A DNA stretch of 64,000 nucleotides from Beaufortia kweichowensis (GCA_019155185.1 CM032797.1:8480881-8544880); one strand, 5' to 3'. Shown: positions 1-13,290, counted from the stretch's first letter. A program made the numbers and translations. The notes: generated from the letters alone by a model not told the origin.

Positions 1-409
1 ACAACAGGCTGTGACCACAGCTTTGTTAAGAAAAGTCTTTAAAGTGATCTTCCATTTTACAGAATGTCCATTTACATACTAACATTTCTACAGACCAGAG
101 TTTGATTAAAAGTCAAACAAGTCTTTTTTTTATATCACAGCATCCCATACTTTACTTCACTACACAGCAAAAATCATCAAACCTTCAAACCATTTTGCAA
201 ACAATCCACTAGGTGCCACTGTTGGAAAGCCGTGCAGCATCTTGTTGTGTTTCAGAAAAAAGGTGTTTTGAAGCTACTTCAGCATCAGTCACTTTAAGGA
301 CAGTTGGTTGTACAACACTGTCACAAAAGATTACAGATGTGGATCTGTTGCCAGCACATTAAATATTTAAATGTGCACGGTCCTCTTCCATCATAGCAGT
401 GTAATGCAG

Positions 410-461
410 CTCTCTCTCTCTCTCTCTCTCTCTCAAACACACACACACACACACACACACA
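410..461. repeat. (CT)n-(CA)n compound microsatellite
   Basis: About 12 CT units (410-434) are followed by about 12 CA units (437-461). The adjacent open frame of Ser/Leu and Thr/His runs is translated microsatellite. Confidence 0.95.
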
Positions 462-1282
462 GCCTCTCTGCAATCTGCATACACTTAATCAGAGCAGCAT
501 GCCACCCACCACCAACCCACACACGCCGCTCTGTCTGGAGAATGATGCCTCTGAAAATTCACTTTGCGTTGATTAGTCTAAGAACAGTGAATAATGCTGT
601 TTAATGCCAGCGTGAGGACGAAATGTTAAACTTCGCTAAACTCGCACGTAGACGCATGTGGGCCCGAGAAATTGTGAGTCATTTTTTCACACTGTTCTTC
701 TCCTTAAAGCCAAGCTCAGTTTTTCTGAAGGACACAGTGTTTTTGGGGCCTTTGAAGAATCAATAAGTTTCTAAACGGGAGCTCCACCTCGAGTTTTAAA
801 GATCGAAAAGGGCCGCAGCACATAACTATGATCCCTCAGGGGAGAAAGAGAGGAGCGAGAGAGACTCTACAGACGGAAACCAAGCACCGCCTGCCCGACA
901 CTGAAATAAAATGAAAAAGAGGTTGCAGCGCAGCTTTACATGGAAACCTTTCTCCTCAGACAGCGGCAGGCGTGGCCCGGCTTACCAAAAAGGGCCTGAG
1001 TGACCTATTCACTCGCACACACTCAAGCTCTAATATTTTTGCCTTGGGCTGTTCTCTTTGTCCTCTTTGTCTGAGAATCAAAGGTCCCTCTCTCGTCTGT
1101 ACGAAGCTTCTTTTCTTCACTACCTTTCATTTTTATAATGGTCTCTATTTTTGACATCACTTATTTTGTAATTCATATTAACGTTAGCCAAGAGAGAGAA
1201 AAGGTCAAGTGTGAATAAAGGTCTGTGTGTGTGAAAAAAGAGATGGGGTGAAATGACCAACATGCTTGTGCTGTTTGGTTAG

Positions 1283-1539
1283 TTAACCTGTTAACCGTCA
1301 CCATTCCAAACGTGGAACATTTGTTATTTCCCTATTCACTTTAATATTTCATACTTGAATTCTAATCTAATCATGACAAACTAGATATTAATGGAATGGT
1401 CTTAGATTTTCATAATAATAAATGTAAAAAAATTGTTATTTAGAAAAATCCTAAAATTAAACAAATTAAGAAAAAGATATTACAAATATTTTAAATTTTT
1501 CGATATGCTTTATATATGCAGTGACAGTTATCAGGTTAA
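1283..1539 (+). mobile_element. TTAA-flanked MITE, copy 1 (best ends)
   Basis: The left end reads TTAACCTGTTAACCGTCAC and the right end, read inward on the other strand, TTTAACCTGATAACTGTCAC: imperfect terminal inverted repeats of about 19 bp bounded by TTAA on both sides. The core has a conserved run (ATTCTAATCTAATCATGACA) and an A/T-rich 3' half. No coding capacity. A TTAA target site is the hallmark of piggyBac-type transposition, so a piggyBac-derived MITE is inferred. Confidence 0.75.
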
Positions 1540-1547
1540 AGAAACAA

Positions 1548-1830
1548 TCATCAAAAAATAATTTTGTCATCATTTATTCACCTTCATGTCATTCCAAACC
1601 CGTATGACTTTTTGTGCAATATTCTTTCACAATACTTTTTTTTATACCAGAAAAATATTAGGAACTGGGGTATAAGAAATGACTGATGCATACAATGTTT
1701 GCCTTACTTGTCAGTTTTTGTACCCATTCAATTCATGGAGAAAAAGCAGCTTTGACAAAATACTGTGGCTTTGTGCTCCACAGACGAAAGAAAATAATAC
1801 AGGTTTGCAATCACTTTCAAACTGTACAAA
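1548..1830. mobile_element. Angel-like palindromic MITE, decayed
   Basis: It has the characteristic TTTTGTCATCATTTATTCACC and ATTCCAAACCCGTATGACTT arm. The complementary arm is weak (CTCCACAGACGAAAG near 1777, AGGTTTGCAATC near 1801). It starts 9 bp after the end of the TTAA MITE. Confidence 0.55.
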
Positions 1831-3710
1831 ATATTTCCAGCCTGGTACCATTTGAAACACACATGCAGGTGAGCAGCTGTTTTTCAACATTCATGACATG
1901 TGATGATATTCGTTTGTTTGTATGTACTGTACGTGTGTGAAAGTTTCATCTAAAGAAAAAGTGATAGCTCTCTAAGATCAGGGGGTTTCTAAAGAGGTCA
2001 TGGCGGGCATTAAGATGACAGAAATTGCTCCTATTGGAAACACTTTCTTCCCTGGGGCGAGCTCTTCCTCTCTATCTCTGCCTCTTTCTTTTCTGTTGCT
2101 ATCTCGCTTTGTCTGTTTCAGCCTTTTCAAATAAATCTTCAACTTCACCCTTTCTGATATAAATAGGAAAAAAATAAGAGGCAGGCATGATGTTCAGCTG
2201 TTCTGAATGAGATAGGAAGGTAGCCAGATGAGAGTGGGGTCCTGTAAACACAAACACAACGAATAATGTTCAGCTGTTTTTTTATTTTTGTTTAATGGGC
2301 CGGAAACCAAAAGGGAGCTTAGTGCTAATTTTACGCTTTGTTTATTTTAATTCTATTAGAGTGGTATCTTTCATGTTTTCTATTAGTTGCGCGTGGGTTC
2401 TTTGAAAGAATAAATCCCTTTTAACCTCTTTAATTTTCTTCTTCAGATACTCCCACCTGCCTTTCCTGACTTATTGTTCCCTTCCTTCTCCATCATAGTG
2501 TTACGGCCCAGCCAAGACTCTCGGGCAGAATTCCAAATCCGGGCGAAAGGACGGACAATGGAATTGTTTCTTTGTGATTTTGACAGGAATATTAGAGAGA
2601 AGGAGCACTTTCACAGGAGCACTTTTACAAATATTATTGACCAAAGAAATCATCAGTTCAATGGAGGATGAAGTATGAATTCAAGGAGAGACATGGGAGG
2701 AGTTCAATTGTTTACCTATAATTCCCTCTCTTTCATTTCCTCCCTCACTAAGCATTAGCAGAATGATCTCTTTTCCATCTTCTTTAACCTTCTCTTTTAT
2801 CTCTTTCTAGATCCTTCCGCTTCAGTTTTCAGAGAAACATTTTTACGCTCAGACAGTGCACTTTCATAGCTCTTTCAATGATTTTTAATGAAGTACTCAA
2901 GTATTTCAATAAAAACTTATTTACAATTGTTAGCATACAGCATATAAAATAAATACCTTACTTATCTTTAGCAAACTTGGTTTCTGTTCATACGTTTGAG
3001 ACACAACAAAGGACTTTTAAGAAAAGACTCCATTTGCTCTCAATTTAATCTCTTGCTGTCTGAGAAACAACAGATAACAGTCTTTCATGTGTTCTTCCCC
3101 ACCTACCATTCTGTCTAACTGTCCCTTAACATAACGTGTACTTTATCCGTAATAATGTCTGCTCTAGTGTACCGCCTCACTTTATATCTTTCCATATACA
3201 CTCTTCTCTCCGGCCACACGTTTAATCTCAATGCTACATTCTGTATGTTCACATCCCAGTTTTCTCTTATCACAGCAACACATCCCTGGCCTAAAATCTC
3301 AACCAGGCTCACCTGCAGCCAAAGCTTTTTTCAACACAGACTTCCACACACCTGCCAGGACTCACTGTCATAGTGACAAACCCCCAGTTAGAGTACAGTA
3401 GGTGCTCTGACACACACACACGAGTGAGTCCAGGAGCTGGATTGGCATCAGTAGAACTGGCTTTTTGGAGTGTCTGAACACAGATCCAGATCTGCGCTCA
3501 GCACACACAATATCAACTGGCTTTCCGTCAGCTCAGAACCAGAGCTTTAGCCTTCAAGCAGCCAGCATGCGGAACAATACGCACATCATTGTTTTATGCA
3601 GCGTCAAATCAAAACCTGGTTAGTTGAGATTATTCACATTAGGCCGGTCAATTGATAAGCAATTATTATTAAATTAACAAGGAGAAACGTTTTAATGTTG
3701 GTTAATTAAA

Positions 3711-3990
3711 AACCTGTTAACAATCAACGTTCTACAGGAGGAACACAATATATTGATGGAAAGGTCTATGATTTAAGAATATATATTATAAAATAAAATA
3801 TATATAGAGTATATAATAATATATAGAATAAATATTTGACACATTTTTATAACAATAAATACTAACTAAAAGAAGTCAAATGTTAATGTTATTTTTAAAA
3901 ATACCTAAAAATAGAAAAAGATTTATTTTTTATTAAAATATTAAACATTTTTAAAATTATACTCTGGATGTGCAGAGACAGTTATCAGTT
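3711..3990 (+). mobile_element. TTAA MITE family, copy 2 (diverged)
   Basis: It starts AACCTGTTAAC, contains TATATTGATGGAAAGGTCTA and ends TGCAGAGACAGTTATCAG, all shared with the other copies. The flanking TTAA is no longer clean. The A/T-rich interior is expanded. Confidence 0.6.
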
Positions 3991-4968
3991 GGCAAACTGG
4001 CAAACAAATAATAATATAATTAATAAATAATAATAATAAATAAATAATAATAATAATGATAATATGTTTAGATATTAGACATTATATACTGTACACTGTG
4101 GCACACACACATACACACAAATGCATACATAAACCATCATGATTATAATTTTTTGATTAATTGCCTTCATTCCTTTAAAACATTATTTATTTTAAACAAT
4201 CCATCATTCTAAATGACTCCTTAAAATTGAAAGCCCTAATTCAAATTCAGATATTACCACTCATTCACGTAAGACGCCTTAATTCGCTAATGTAACTTGT
4301 GCTGTTTATCTTGTCAGACAGACAGAAGGGTTAAAAAAAATGTCACACCAATCAAAGACAGTAAAGACCACAGCCTTAACAGGCTTCACTGCAGCGTTGC
4401 AGGTGTCTATCCCAATTGACGTAAAGACATCCTCAGGCGAACAGTGAATAATGTCAGCCTGAATCTTCATCAGTGAAAAAATGAGCTCTCAGGTCTCATG
4501 TGGCTCACGCGTGAAGCGTGCGCCGCCCGGCGTGCTGTTGTAAATCACGCTCCTTTCTCTCACAGCCCGGCTGTGCAATCTGTGGTGGAGCTGATTCAAC
4601 ATTGACTCACATCGCCTGTACACCGCTGACACTCTCGCTTTGCCCTTTTGTGGGCTTTTTTGCTTCCACTGGAGCAGATTTCCTCACGACACCTGGCAGT
4701 GTGAGTAACCTGCCTCTCCTACACCGGAACATCATCTGCTCTATGAGATATCTTGTGAACCCTGCCCACCTTACAGTACATGAATTCATGCCCACATACA
4801 TGTACACAGTTTTCCTGCTTAAACAGCATCATATATTGTGGTTTTGGATACATGTCTGCAGCTTTTAAGGTTTCTTAACTACTTTTTATAAAATGCACAT
4901 TGGCCCAAACTGGTCTTTTTAGCAATATTCTCCCCCCATGCTTCTTATTCCAAAGACTTTCCTCCCAC

Positions 4969-5150
4969 CTTGTTTAAAATGATCACAGCCTCTTGGTTCG
5001 CTCCAGTGATGTTAAACGTGTCCCCTGACTCTCCATCCAGGATGGTATACTCCAGCTTGGCATTGTCTCCCAAATCAGCATCTGTTGCTGAGATCCGTCC
5101 CACCTCCGCCCCTGGCACGGCCAACTCTGACACAGAGAACAGCCAGGAAC
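4969..5150 (-). CDS. cdh24: cdh24-like coding exon 5: EC3, first part
   Basis: This 182-nt exon completes Ser685 and encodes 686-745, ending in phase 0 at AAC AAG. The acceptor is TTTGCTGTCTCAG, then GTTCCTGG; the donor is AACAAG, then GTGGGA. It carries FSVSELAVPG, the EC3 DAD calcium motif (D708-A-D710) with the DLGDNA segment that cadherin-24 also has, ILDGESGDTF, and one N-glycosylation sequon (N731-I-T). The next exon (the LDFE part of EC3) is not visible between here and position 1. The strong complementary open frames on the plus strand at this site are shadows. Confidence 0.92.
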
Positions 5151-5611
5151 CTGAGACAGCAAAAAGATTTGGACAAAGAGACAAAAACGAAAGAGATGAA
5201 AGGAAAGAGAGATAAGGAGACAGAGAATCAATCATCGTGTACACTCATGCGTCATTCCAATCTGACTTTGAAAGTTTTGAAGAGCAACAAAGTTATTGAA
5301 CAGAAAAATTCTCTATTGTACGTCTCACTCATCTTTTGTCAATAACACGAGTCTCTTTTTGATCGATTGGCATCTTGTTGCTGTAATTGCTCTCGGTATA
5401 ACCGCAACCTGACAACCTCACGTCAAATTAGTGAATTACAACTACACATCAACAGTATATTAAGCACCATCTTCAAATCCAAAACGTCATACACAGTACA
5501 ATCATTACAAGTGTGATTATTTTAGAGAAAGAATTTAGGTTATTTTTGAGACTGTGGGGACCAAATGTAAAAATGTTGCACATACATTTCCCACATCACT
5601 TCTGCCTTAAA

Positions 5612-5868
5612 GCTTCTCATAAAAAAAATTCTGTCATGATTTACTTTCCCTGTTGTCATTCCAAACCTGCACGACTTTCTTTCTTCTCCAGCACACAACA
5701 GAAGATACTTTGAAGATCGTTGGTAACTTCCACTGTATGGACACAAAACCATTTCTCAAAATATCTTATTTGGTGCTTCACAGAGGAAAGAATCATATAG
5801 AGGTTTTGAACAAAATGAGAATGAATAAATGGTGACAATTTTAATTTTTGGGTGAGCTATCCCTTTAA
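5612..5868. mobile_element. Angel-like palindromic MITE
   Basis: The two arms are mutually inverted: TTCTGTCATGATTTACTTTC ... ATTCCAAACCTGCACGACTT, and later a run ending GGGTGAGCTATCCCTTTAA. The GGGTGA(A/G)CTATCCCTTTAA end is a very common element end in cyprinid genomes. I recognise it as the Angel-type fold-back class; the exact family name should be checked against a repeat library. Confidence 0.75.
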
Positions 5869-6939
5869 GGTATTTGCTTAAGTGGTCATTCTACAAAAAG
5901 TAACGTACAACATTGAATTGCTTTCTGGAAACATTCCTGTTGTAGTACAGAATACAAGTCCCCCATTACACTCAATTACCTTCAGTTCTCATCAGACCGT
6001 ACTGTTCACACATGCTTTTGTTCTTTGTTTATATTTTGATGTGGAAGCAGCTCACCGAAACCCAGCATCTTCAGATAAAAAACATGATTGATTTCATATT
6101 GTATAGTTTTAAAAGCTAAAAAAGGAGTTGCAAGGATACTGAAAATTACAGTTACAAAACACATCTACCTCCATCAAAATGTTTATAGTCAACGTTTGTT
6201 CCACACGTCACAACATGACATACACATTACATCTCCATTAGACACCTTGTGTCTGTGACACAACAAAACAACAGCCTGAGATGAAAGTCAAAGCTCGTCT
6301 CAGTCTCCCTCATGTCAACAAACCCCACGCACACATTTATAGGGATTTATGAGCATCTGACTTTCAAATCACACTCTTAGTAGTGTTTATCAGTTTTGCT
6401 GGCTTTGAATTGTGCAGACTGGCATGAAGTCGATGGCCTGCTGCTCTTTGATGAGAGAGAGGTGGCTGATGGGAAGAGTCTCTGGAGCTACAGGTGTGTG
6501 AGGTGACTCAAAGAGAGCGACCGTCACATCATAGCCTGGACATTAAAACGCTCTGTCACTTCTGTCAAGCAAATGGATGTGCTTCCTCTCAGAAAATGTC
6601 GCCTGCGATAGAATCGAGGTGAAGGGAAATCGAGGTGATCTGTTTGCATTGGGATTTAAGGATTTGGCACAACATGAACACAGACACAAACACACTCAAG
6701 GTCACGTACTTTAATATAAGACTAGACACCCACAAGATATTATAAACACAAACAGGCATGATGAATGTAGGAAACAACAGCTGATATCATCTAATTCATT
6801 ATTAATTATTTAAGTGTGTGATGCATTAGTCTAGTGTGCAAAAGTAACCCCAAAAGTAATCTGACCTAATGTATAATTTATTGTAATATACCAAGAAAAC
6901 CTGGAACTGAACTTGACAGGCAGTGATCATGTCAGTGAC

Positions 6940-7065
6940 TACGCCTTTTCTTTGCGTGAAAAAGAACAGTGTTTGACATTTTGATTATAACTCCTTTTGC
7001 ACGTCACAAAGAAGTCGTGCGAGTTTGGAGTGGCATGAGAGTAGGTGCTGACAGGTTTCTTGATT
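6940..7065. mobile_element. Decayed fragment of an Angel-related element
   Basis: GACATTTTGATTATAACTCC and GAGTTTGGAGTGGCATGAGA are shared with the stretch at 8985-9080 and resemble the right arm of the Angel-like elements (GGTTTGGAACGACATGAGGG type). No ends remain. Confidence 0.35.
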
Positions 7066-7731
7066 CAGAGTACATCATGTGACTCAACTGAACTGACATA
7101 ATGTAGACATGGGCTTTGGCTAAGCATTTTATACCCTTCTTAAACTTACACTTTTACATTAATTATCAACATAATTATTATTAATATATATAAATCCACT
7201 TGGCTTAGAAACATTTCACTGTAAAAGATTTTAAACCTCTTCAACTCTAAAGGTTTCAATTGTCTCAGTGTCTCAATGTGAAATTAAGGACCAGATCGTT
7301 GCCACAAATAACTGATAATTATACCAATTGAAAAAGTCACTCGAAGATTTAAAGTTGAAGAGGTTTCAAATGTTTTAGTGTTGGCAGTTTCAATGTGCAC
7401 GGCATTTAGATGCAAAGCCACAAAATGATTTGTGATTTGCTATGGCTTGACACTCACTTTAAAGTGTACACAACATAATGACAGACAGCTACTCATCAGC
7501 TTACAAATCAGGAAAGTCCCAGCGGATGATCGTTTACCCGATGCAGCTGTAGCCGGCCAGTCAAACGGCACGATAGGCCAGGATCAATGTTCTGTGACTT
7601 AGAGATATAGCGTTCCCCACTGGACTGCTGTAATTGTGTTTAGAAGGTGCGATAAAGGGCTTCCGCTGTGCCTGCTCTCCGTCCTCACCTTTGTCCTTCA
7701 TGTTTTTTATTATTTTTTTAAATCATTAAAA

Positions 7732-7895
7732 TGTGTCGGAGCCTGTGGCTGAGTGGACAGCGCTCCAGACATATATACAGCGCAACTGCGCTTCAGCGAC
7801 GCGAGTTCGAATCCTGGCTCTGGCGTCCTTTCCGAGCACGCTACCCTCTCTCTCTCTACACTTTCCTGTCCAAAAATGATATAAAGGCAAAAAAA
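7732..7895 (+). mobile_element. tRNA-derived SINE with intact pol III boxes
   Basis: The head has an A box TGGCTGAGTGG (7746-7756) and a B box AGTTCGAATCC (7804-7814), the split promoter of tRNA genes. A pyrimidine-rich middle (CTCTCTCTCTAC) and a tail ATATAAAGGCAAAAA follow. An exact 12-bp target duplication, AAATCATTAAAA, flanks it (7720-7731 and 7896-7907), which indicates LINE-type retroposition and a fairly recent insertion. Confidence 0.85.
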
Positions 7896-8541
7896 AAATC
7901 ATTAAAAGGTACTGTAAAGGGGCTGGGTGTTTTACGTATGGAGCAGGGACTGGCCGGTATGACTCAGCGGCCAATGGGAGATTAAGAGGTAAGTATTAAA
8001 TGCCTTCAATGATGGGCAGATGGAGTTAATTAGCAGGTCTGTGCATGAACACGGGTTCAGCGCAGTAAATAACAAAATTACCTCAGGTCCGCAGAGCGAA
8101 ACAGGTGAGAAAGAGAAAGGAAAGAAAGGGGATGACAGCATGCGGACAAGCAAAAATGAATTATGAAAAGAAACACACTTTCGTGCTACAAAGAGTCTCG
8201 ATGGCTAAATGGATAGAGGGGATGGTATTGTTTGTAAATGAGGGGAAAACAGCTTGATTCGAAGAAGGAGCAATTACAAACAGAGCTAAATAGAAATGCA
8301 AAAGCAATGCTAAAAGAGAGACGGGTGCATAGACAGAAAGAGAAAATAGCGTTAGAGAAAGAAAGCGAGAATAAGAGGGCTGAGCAGCTCCACAGTGTTA
8401 TCTACGGCTGGGCCTTTTAAAGAGACCTGTGAGTTAGGAGAGTCATTATAAAAGTGTCTAGCTGGCTAAAGCTCAAGCGTTGGATGAAAATTGGGTGAAT
8501 AAAATCTGCATCTTTTAAAGACGTCACCGCAGCACTTATAA

Positions 8542-8777
8542 GTGACCCTGTCTGTGAAAAACAGGCTAAAATCTCAAACTCAAATTATAAGATAAGCATC
8601 AAAGTTTGATTCCACCTAGAAATACTACTATAATTTTAATCTTTGACATGTCATTACTCAGACAATATTAAATATGTCTCTATAATGCTAATAATGCTTT
8701 TTACATTATGTGCATGATTTTTATGTAGAAAATAGAAATGTATGTGACTTTAGCTGGATTCTCGCAGGCAGGGTCAC
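8542..8777. mobile_element. GTGACCCTG-terminated MITE, copy A
   Basis: The left end GTGACCCTGTCTGTGAAAAA and the right end TTCTCGCAGGCAGGGTCAC are inverted repeats of more than 20 bp with mismatches. The interior (ATCAAAGTTTGAT, TTTGACATGTCATTACTCAG) is shared with copies B and C. Non-coding. Confidence 0.7.
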
Positions 8778-8984
8778 ATGTGATGATTTGAGTTTCATTT
8801 AAGTATCAAGTAAGTTGATTTTTACCAATTTTACCAAATTGCTTAAGAGAAATAAAAACAGAAATAACTGAGACCATGAGAAATAAGAGTTTTTCTTTCT
8901 TATGGGCATTTCATTCTTATTTTAATAATTCAACTTTTATTCCAGTGATCTCCATTCTTTTTGTTGTATGTAACAAAGCAGCCT

Positions 8985-9085
8985 TGACATTTTGATAATA
9001 ACCTCTTTTATGTCACACGGGAACATAGTCATACAAATTTGGAGCAACATGAGTGTGGGTAGATGATGACAGAAGTTGCATTTCA
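8985..9085. mobile_element. Decayed fragment of an Angel-related element
   Basis: CATACAAATTTGGAGCAACA and TGAGTGTGGGTAGATGATGA match the right arm of the Angel-like elements (GGTTTGGAACGACATGAGGG, GAGTAAATGATGACAG). No terminus is left. Confidence 0.4.
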
Positions 9086-10884
9086 AATCTAATGATCTGC
9101 AGATGCTGCAACTCAATGGGACGGATCAAATTTAGACATGTGACTGTGATATTTGGAGCAGCATTTTACACTACAACACTACAACAACAAAAACAGTAAG
9201 CATACATTCAGTGAAATCAGGTCACGATATGATCTGTGACAAATAGAATCAAAGAAATTTGATATAAAATTACGGGCATTAAAATATATTTTGAAGTCAC
9301 ACTCAAAATTCATTTGGCTCAAAAAACTGAGGGGGCAGTAGAAATAAGCATAACACTTCTCATTACACTACATTCCTATGAAGGAAGGATGAAACCAACA
9401 GCAAGAAAAGGGCACATAAAGCCCAATTCACCAGAAGAGCAATGCGATCAATAAAGACCCATTGAGATGTTCTGATTATACAGGAGTTTTAACACAATAT
9501 TTGCATTCCGCTCCTGCTGTGAGGCTTAATGCCGTACCGGTGCAGTCTTCTTAAGCTCACATCATGTGAATGCACACACGGCATCATGGGATTGAGAGGG
9601 GGTTACCTCCACTTACTCATGCCAAACGAATAGATTCAGCACAGCGTGGATTCACCACTGAAAGAGTTTTGTAACTGCATATGAATACATCAAAAGACTA
9701 TCTGGTAGAAGGAGCGGGAGAGATTAAGAAATTATGAGTAAGGACTCAAAGCGAGAGATGCGTGGGAGGTGGGCAGTTATACAATTCCAACAAATGAAAA
9801 ACTAAACATGCAGGGGTACACTAAAGGGAAGAAAATAAAAGGGTGACGGAGTGAATTTATAAAAAAGGAGAAAGATCAGGTGAGAGGGCCTGTGTGTGGA
9901 CAGTGTCAGTTCAGAGCAACCAGAGCAAGAAAAAGAAGCAAGAGAAAATGAAAAGGAGGCTATAAAAAGGCTCATATTAACCACTACTATTTTAATTGCT
10001 CTTTAAGAATGTGGAGCTTAATTATAGAAGCCAATTATAGAAATTATTTCTATTATCTAAATGTTGTGCTGTTACTTGTATCGCTATGATTTCTGCCATT
10101 CTGCCAGGGCGTTTAATCTGCAGTAAATTAGAGTGACATGGTTTGAAACCTCTATCTACCCAGCATGCACCAGACTGGTCCAGATCAGCCTTAATTAACA
10201 CTAGAGGCTTCTACAGCCACAGGATACGAGAGAAGCTCACAGGCTCTGGTTAAACTTTGCTTTCTATAACCCTGAAGCTCAATTGTTTTTATTAGGTAAT
10301 CAACCCAGTAAAAATTTATTGTCAAGTAACTTTTTATGTGGTATGTCTAAATTACAGATTTTATTTGCCGGTTACACAGACAGACCACGTTTTTAAGAGG
10401 AGAAATATCCCTTGAACATTTTTACTTTTTACAATGTGCATAAAACAGACCATACATTACAGCCCAGAGAGAGAACACATTAGATTAGAAACAGAGATTT
10501 CAACAAGAAAACAAAACATGGTGCCGTTGTCGATGCCAATGTACTATAAACTGCCAGACAATAATAAATCACAAAAAGACCATTTCAATCCAGAGTTTTT
10601 TTAACTGATAAGAAATACAAATATTAACTTCTGTGAATATTTGTATCAAATGCTAAAGGTACTTCAATAAATATTCAATATATGATATTTAAATTTAAGT
10701 TACTTTAAAGTACCTCCAAGGAAACCTTGGCACAACCCTGGTACATGTCAAAAATACTATGATAGTAGTGCAGTAATTTTTTTGATACTTATGCAATAAA
10801 TTATTATGTTCACCAAAGTCACTTAAATAAAAAGACTTATATATGTAATTTACTCATACCATTCTCATTTAATCACATATAAGC

Positions 10885-11035
10885 TTCCCAAGTGTAGCCC
10901 ACTTGGTTAAGCATTGAACTGGCAAGGCAAAAGTCATGGGGTCAATGCCCAGGAAACATGATAAAAGGCAAACCTTGAACGCACTGTAAGTCACTTTGAA
11001 TAAAATTGCCTGCCAGATTCATAAATGTAAATGTC
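10885..11035 (+). mobile_element. SINE-like element with AAATGTAAATG tail
   Basis: A tRNA-like head (GGTTAAGCATTGAACTGGCAAGGC, about 10910-10933; GGGGTCAATGCCC for the B-box area) is followed by ACTGTAAGTCACTTTGAATAAA and a tail CATAAATGTAAATG. This architecture is common in cyprinid genomes; this copy is diverged. Confidence 0.55.
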
Positions 11036-13290
11036 TAATGGGATGTCAGCAGCACTTGAACCACCAACTGTTATTTTACACAGAAAACTGGCAGAAAGGT
11101 CTGAATCCATAATGAAGGTACAGCGGGTCGCGAGCTTTAGTTGTGGTGCTTGGCGAAGGTCAAAATAAATGAGGAGAAGTGTTCTGAAAAATTAATATAC
11201 CACACCATCGCATACAACGTTCCTATCAGATGAGATTAGATTTCTCAAGGACCCCAGAGTGAGCTAAAAAACAGTAAGTTATTTTACAGAGATTGTGTAA
11301 AAACAAATATAGATGTGTTTGATATGGAGAGGAATTAAAATCACAGAGTAAGTCTGTGAAACACAAAATTACATAACAAACTAATTGTACGAATAGGGCT
11401 TTACATTAAATGGCTGAAACTGTTTCTTGTTTACAGTCATGAAAGGCAAAAATGGTTTCATGGTTATCATCAACCACGGGTTATGGAGTTTATTGTTCAC
11501 ACACAAAATAAAATGGAAGTGGATTCAATCTGTATTTAAATGTGATGTCAATAAGAAAACATGCTCCTTGTTTGCCATGAGAAGGGGACAAAATAGTCTG
11601 GAAATTGCAACAAGATTGAGAACGAGAGCAAATGCAGACAAAAAATGAGGAGAGGGACAGATATTGTGTTTATGTCACTGTTTCTAAGGAGAGATACAGG
11701 TGTTGTGTTTTTCCTTCTGGGTGTTGAAACCTCCAGAGATCTCCTACTCTATTTCTCCATCCAAAGACCACTGGGGCTGTGAGGTAATCAGACCACATAC
11801 CCACACCTTTAGCTCAAAATCACTTTAATATCAAATCCCTCCCTCTGTAATTCCACTTTAATAACAGTGACAATCGTGTCCTAGCCTCCTGCTGTATATT
11901 GTCAGGCTGTTGCTGTGGCTCTTCCAATACGCTTCAGGTCAGCTGATGTAGTCAAAGCAGCGTGTATATGCTCAGATTAAACCGATATTGTGTCTGTGCT
12001 ACCACAGACAGACAATATTACAGTATTAAGCACAGTAACTGGAGCACTATACCGTACACTGACCTCCATCAACAACGCCCTCGAACACACGGTGCTAAAT
12101 CTAAATCTGTCCTGTGATTCAGCATGCCTGTAATCGAAAATAGACCTTGCCTTGAGCACAGTTTCTTCAAATACTTCACTCTTCAATTACTCACCATCAC
12201 GCAGACATGGTTAAATAATAAATGGCGTCAACGTACTGGCCAGCGTCCAGATTGTTGATTTTGCTGTACCTTTAACAGCGTGAGACTTCAGAGGATTTAG
12301 CTTTGAATTCAGAGTTCTATACCAGAGTTCACTTCACTTTCGTTTCCACGTCTTGCGTGAGACTAGAACACGCGGGTTCATGGTTTGGCGTGAGACCCCC
12401 ACTGTGCCAGCGGTCCGACGACTGCATTCATCACACAGGCACAGGCGCAGACAGAAAGTCCTGCCGAGAACATTGCCATTAGCATGGAAATCACTTCTCT
12501 CCTACCCCCCCATCTCTTACCTTCTCTGCCTCCATACAGAAAGAATGACTCTAACTCCTATTATTCTGCATGAAGGCACATTGCCAGGGTTGATGACAAG
12601 AAAAGCGAAATCGTTGACCATTTTTCTCTCACTCCACTCTCACTGAACAACGGCCAACTTACTGATTGATTCCATCGCTGACATTCGGCTCTGGGTTATT
12701 CCTCAAAAAGGACCAACACTCGCCTAACAAAGTTTCCCCTACAGATCATATCACTGTCCACCTCCTCAGAAATATAGTCAGAAAATAACTGAATTTTGTC
12801 ACACCTGAAGACCACATGCATGAGAATCAGGAACTTTCTTTGCTGCTGGATTTTCTAGAGAAGTGATCTTTACAATAAAAAACAATCTGTTAAATGCTAA
12901 TATTAAAATGCAAGTAATAATACAATCGTGTCTACTTAGGACAGCAAAATAAATGTCCTGATTATACTCACAAGAAAATGCATCACATATTCATCTTAAC
13001 AGTATTTTGGTACAAATACAGCCATCACTTGGAACAAAGTTTTCCCAATTAGGCACATATTAATCTGGCTGTGTGACATTATGTCATCTTTCTAAACCAA
13101 CAAAATTGATTAAAGGTAAAAGAAATATATATGGCCAATTCCAGAGTTTCCAGCAACATATTCAGTCAAACTTGAAATATACATTTTTAGAGAAATTAAT
13201 TTATTACCTATACAGTATATTGAACCATCTTTTTTATATTTTCATGAATCCAGACAAAAACATCAGTCTATGCACATAATTTTCAAATAA

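Larger units (their letters stand above)
1..4968 (-). other. cdh24-like intron 5, truncated at the window edge
   Basis: No exon-like segment was found. The stretch holds CT and CA microsatellites (410-461), two copies of the TTAA MITE family, one decayed Angel-like element and AT-rich filler (about 3760-4110). The segments at 461-960, 1940-3640 and 4240-4920 look unique, without a recognisable gene. Confidence 0.7.

Noticed and set aside
4970..5345. Plus-strand open frames over the EC3 exon
   Set aside because: The minus-strand frame has cadherin motifs and splice sites; the plus frames are its complement.
6360..6545. About 47 codons open on the minus strand (GYDVTVALFESP...) within intron 4, preceded by a weak acceptor
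   Set aside because: It has no convincing donor and no family that I recognise. Exons 4 and 5 already join in phase, and an open run of this length is common by chance.
7741..7815. Functional tRNA gene
   Set aside because: A and B boxes are present, but no cloverleaf with a clean anticodon stem was apparent, and target duplications plus a retroposon tail show a SINE.
7726..7985. Open frames on both strands around 7.8 kb
   Set aside because: They are translations across the tRNA-derived SINE.
12353..12646. 97-codon plus-strand frame
   Set aside because: No domain, no upstream signals, intronic position.
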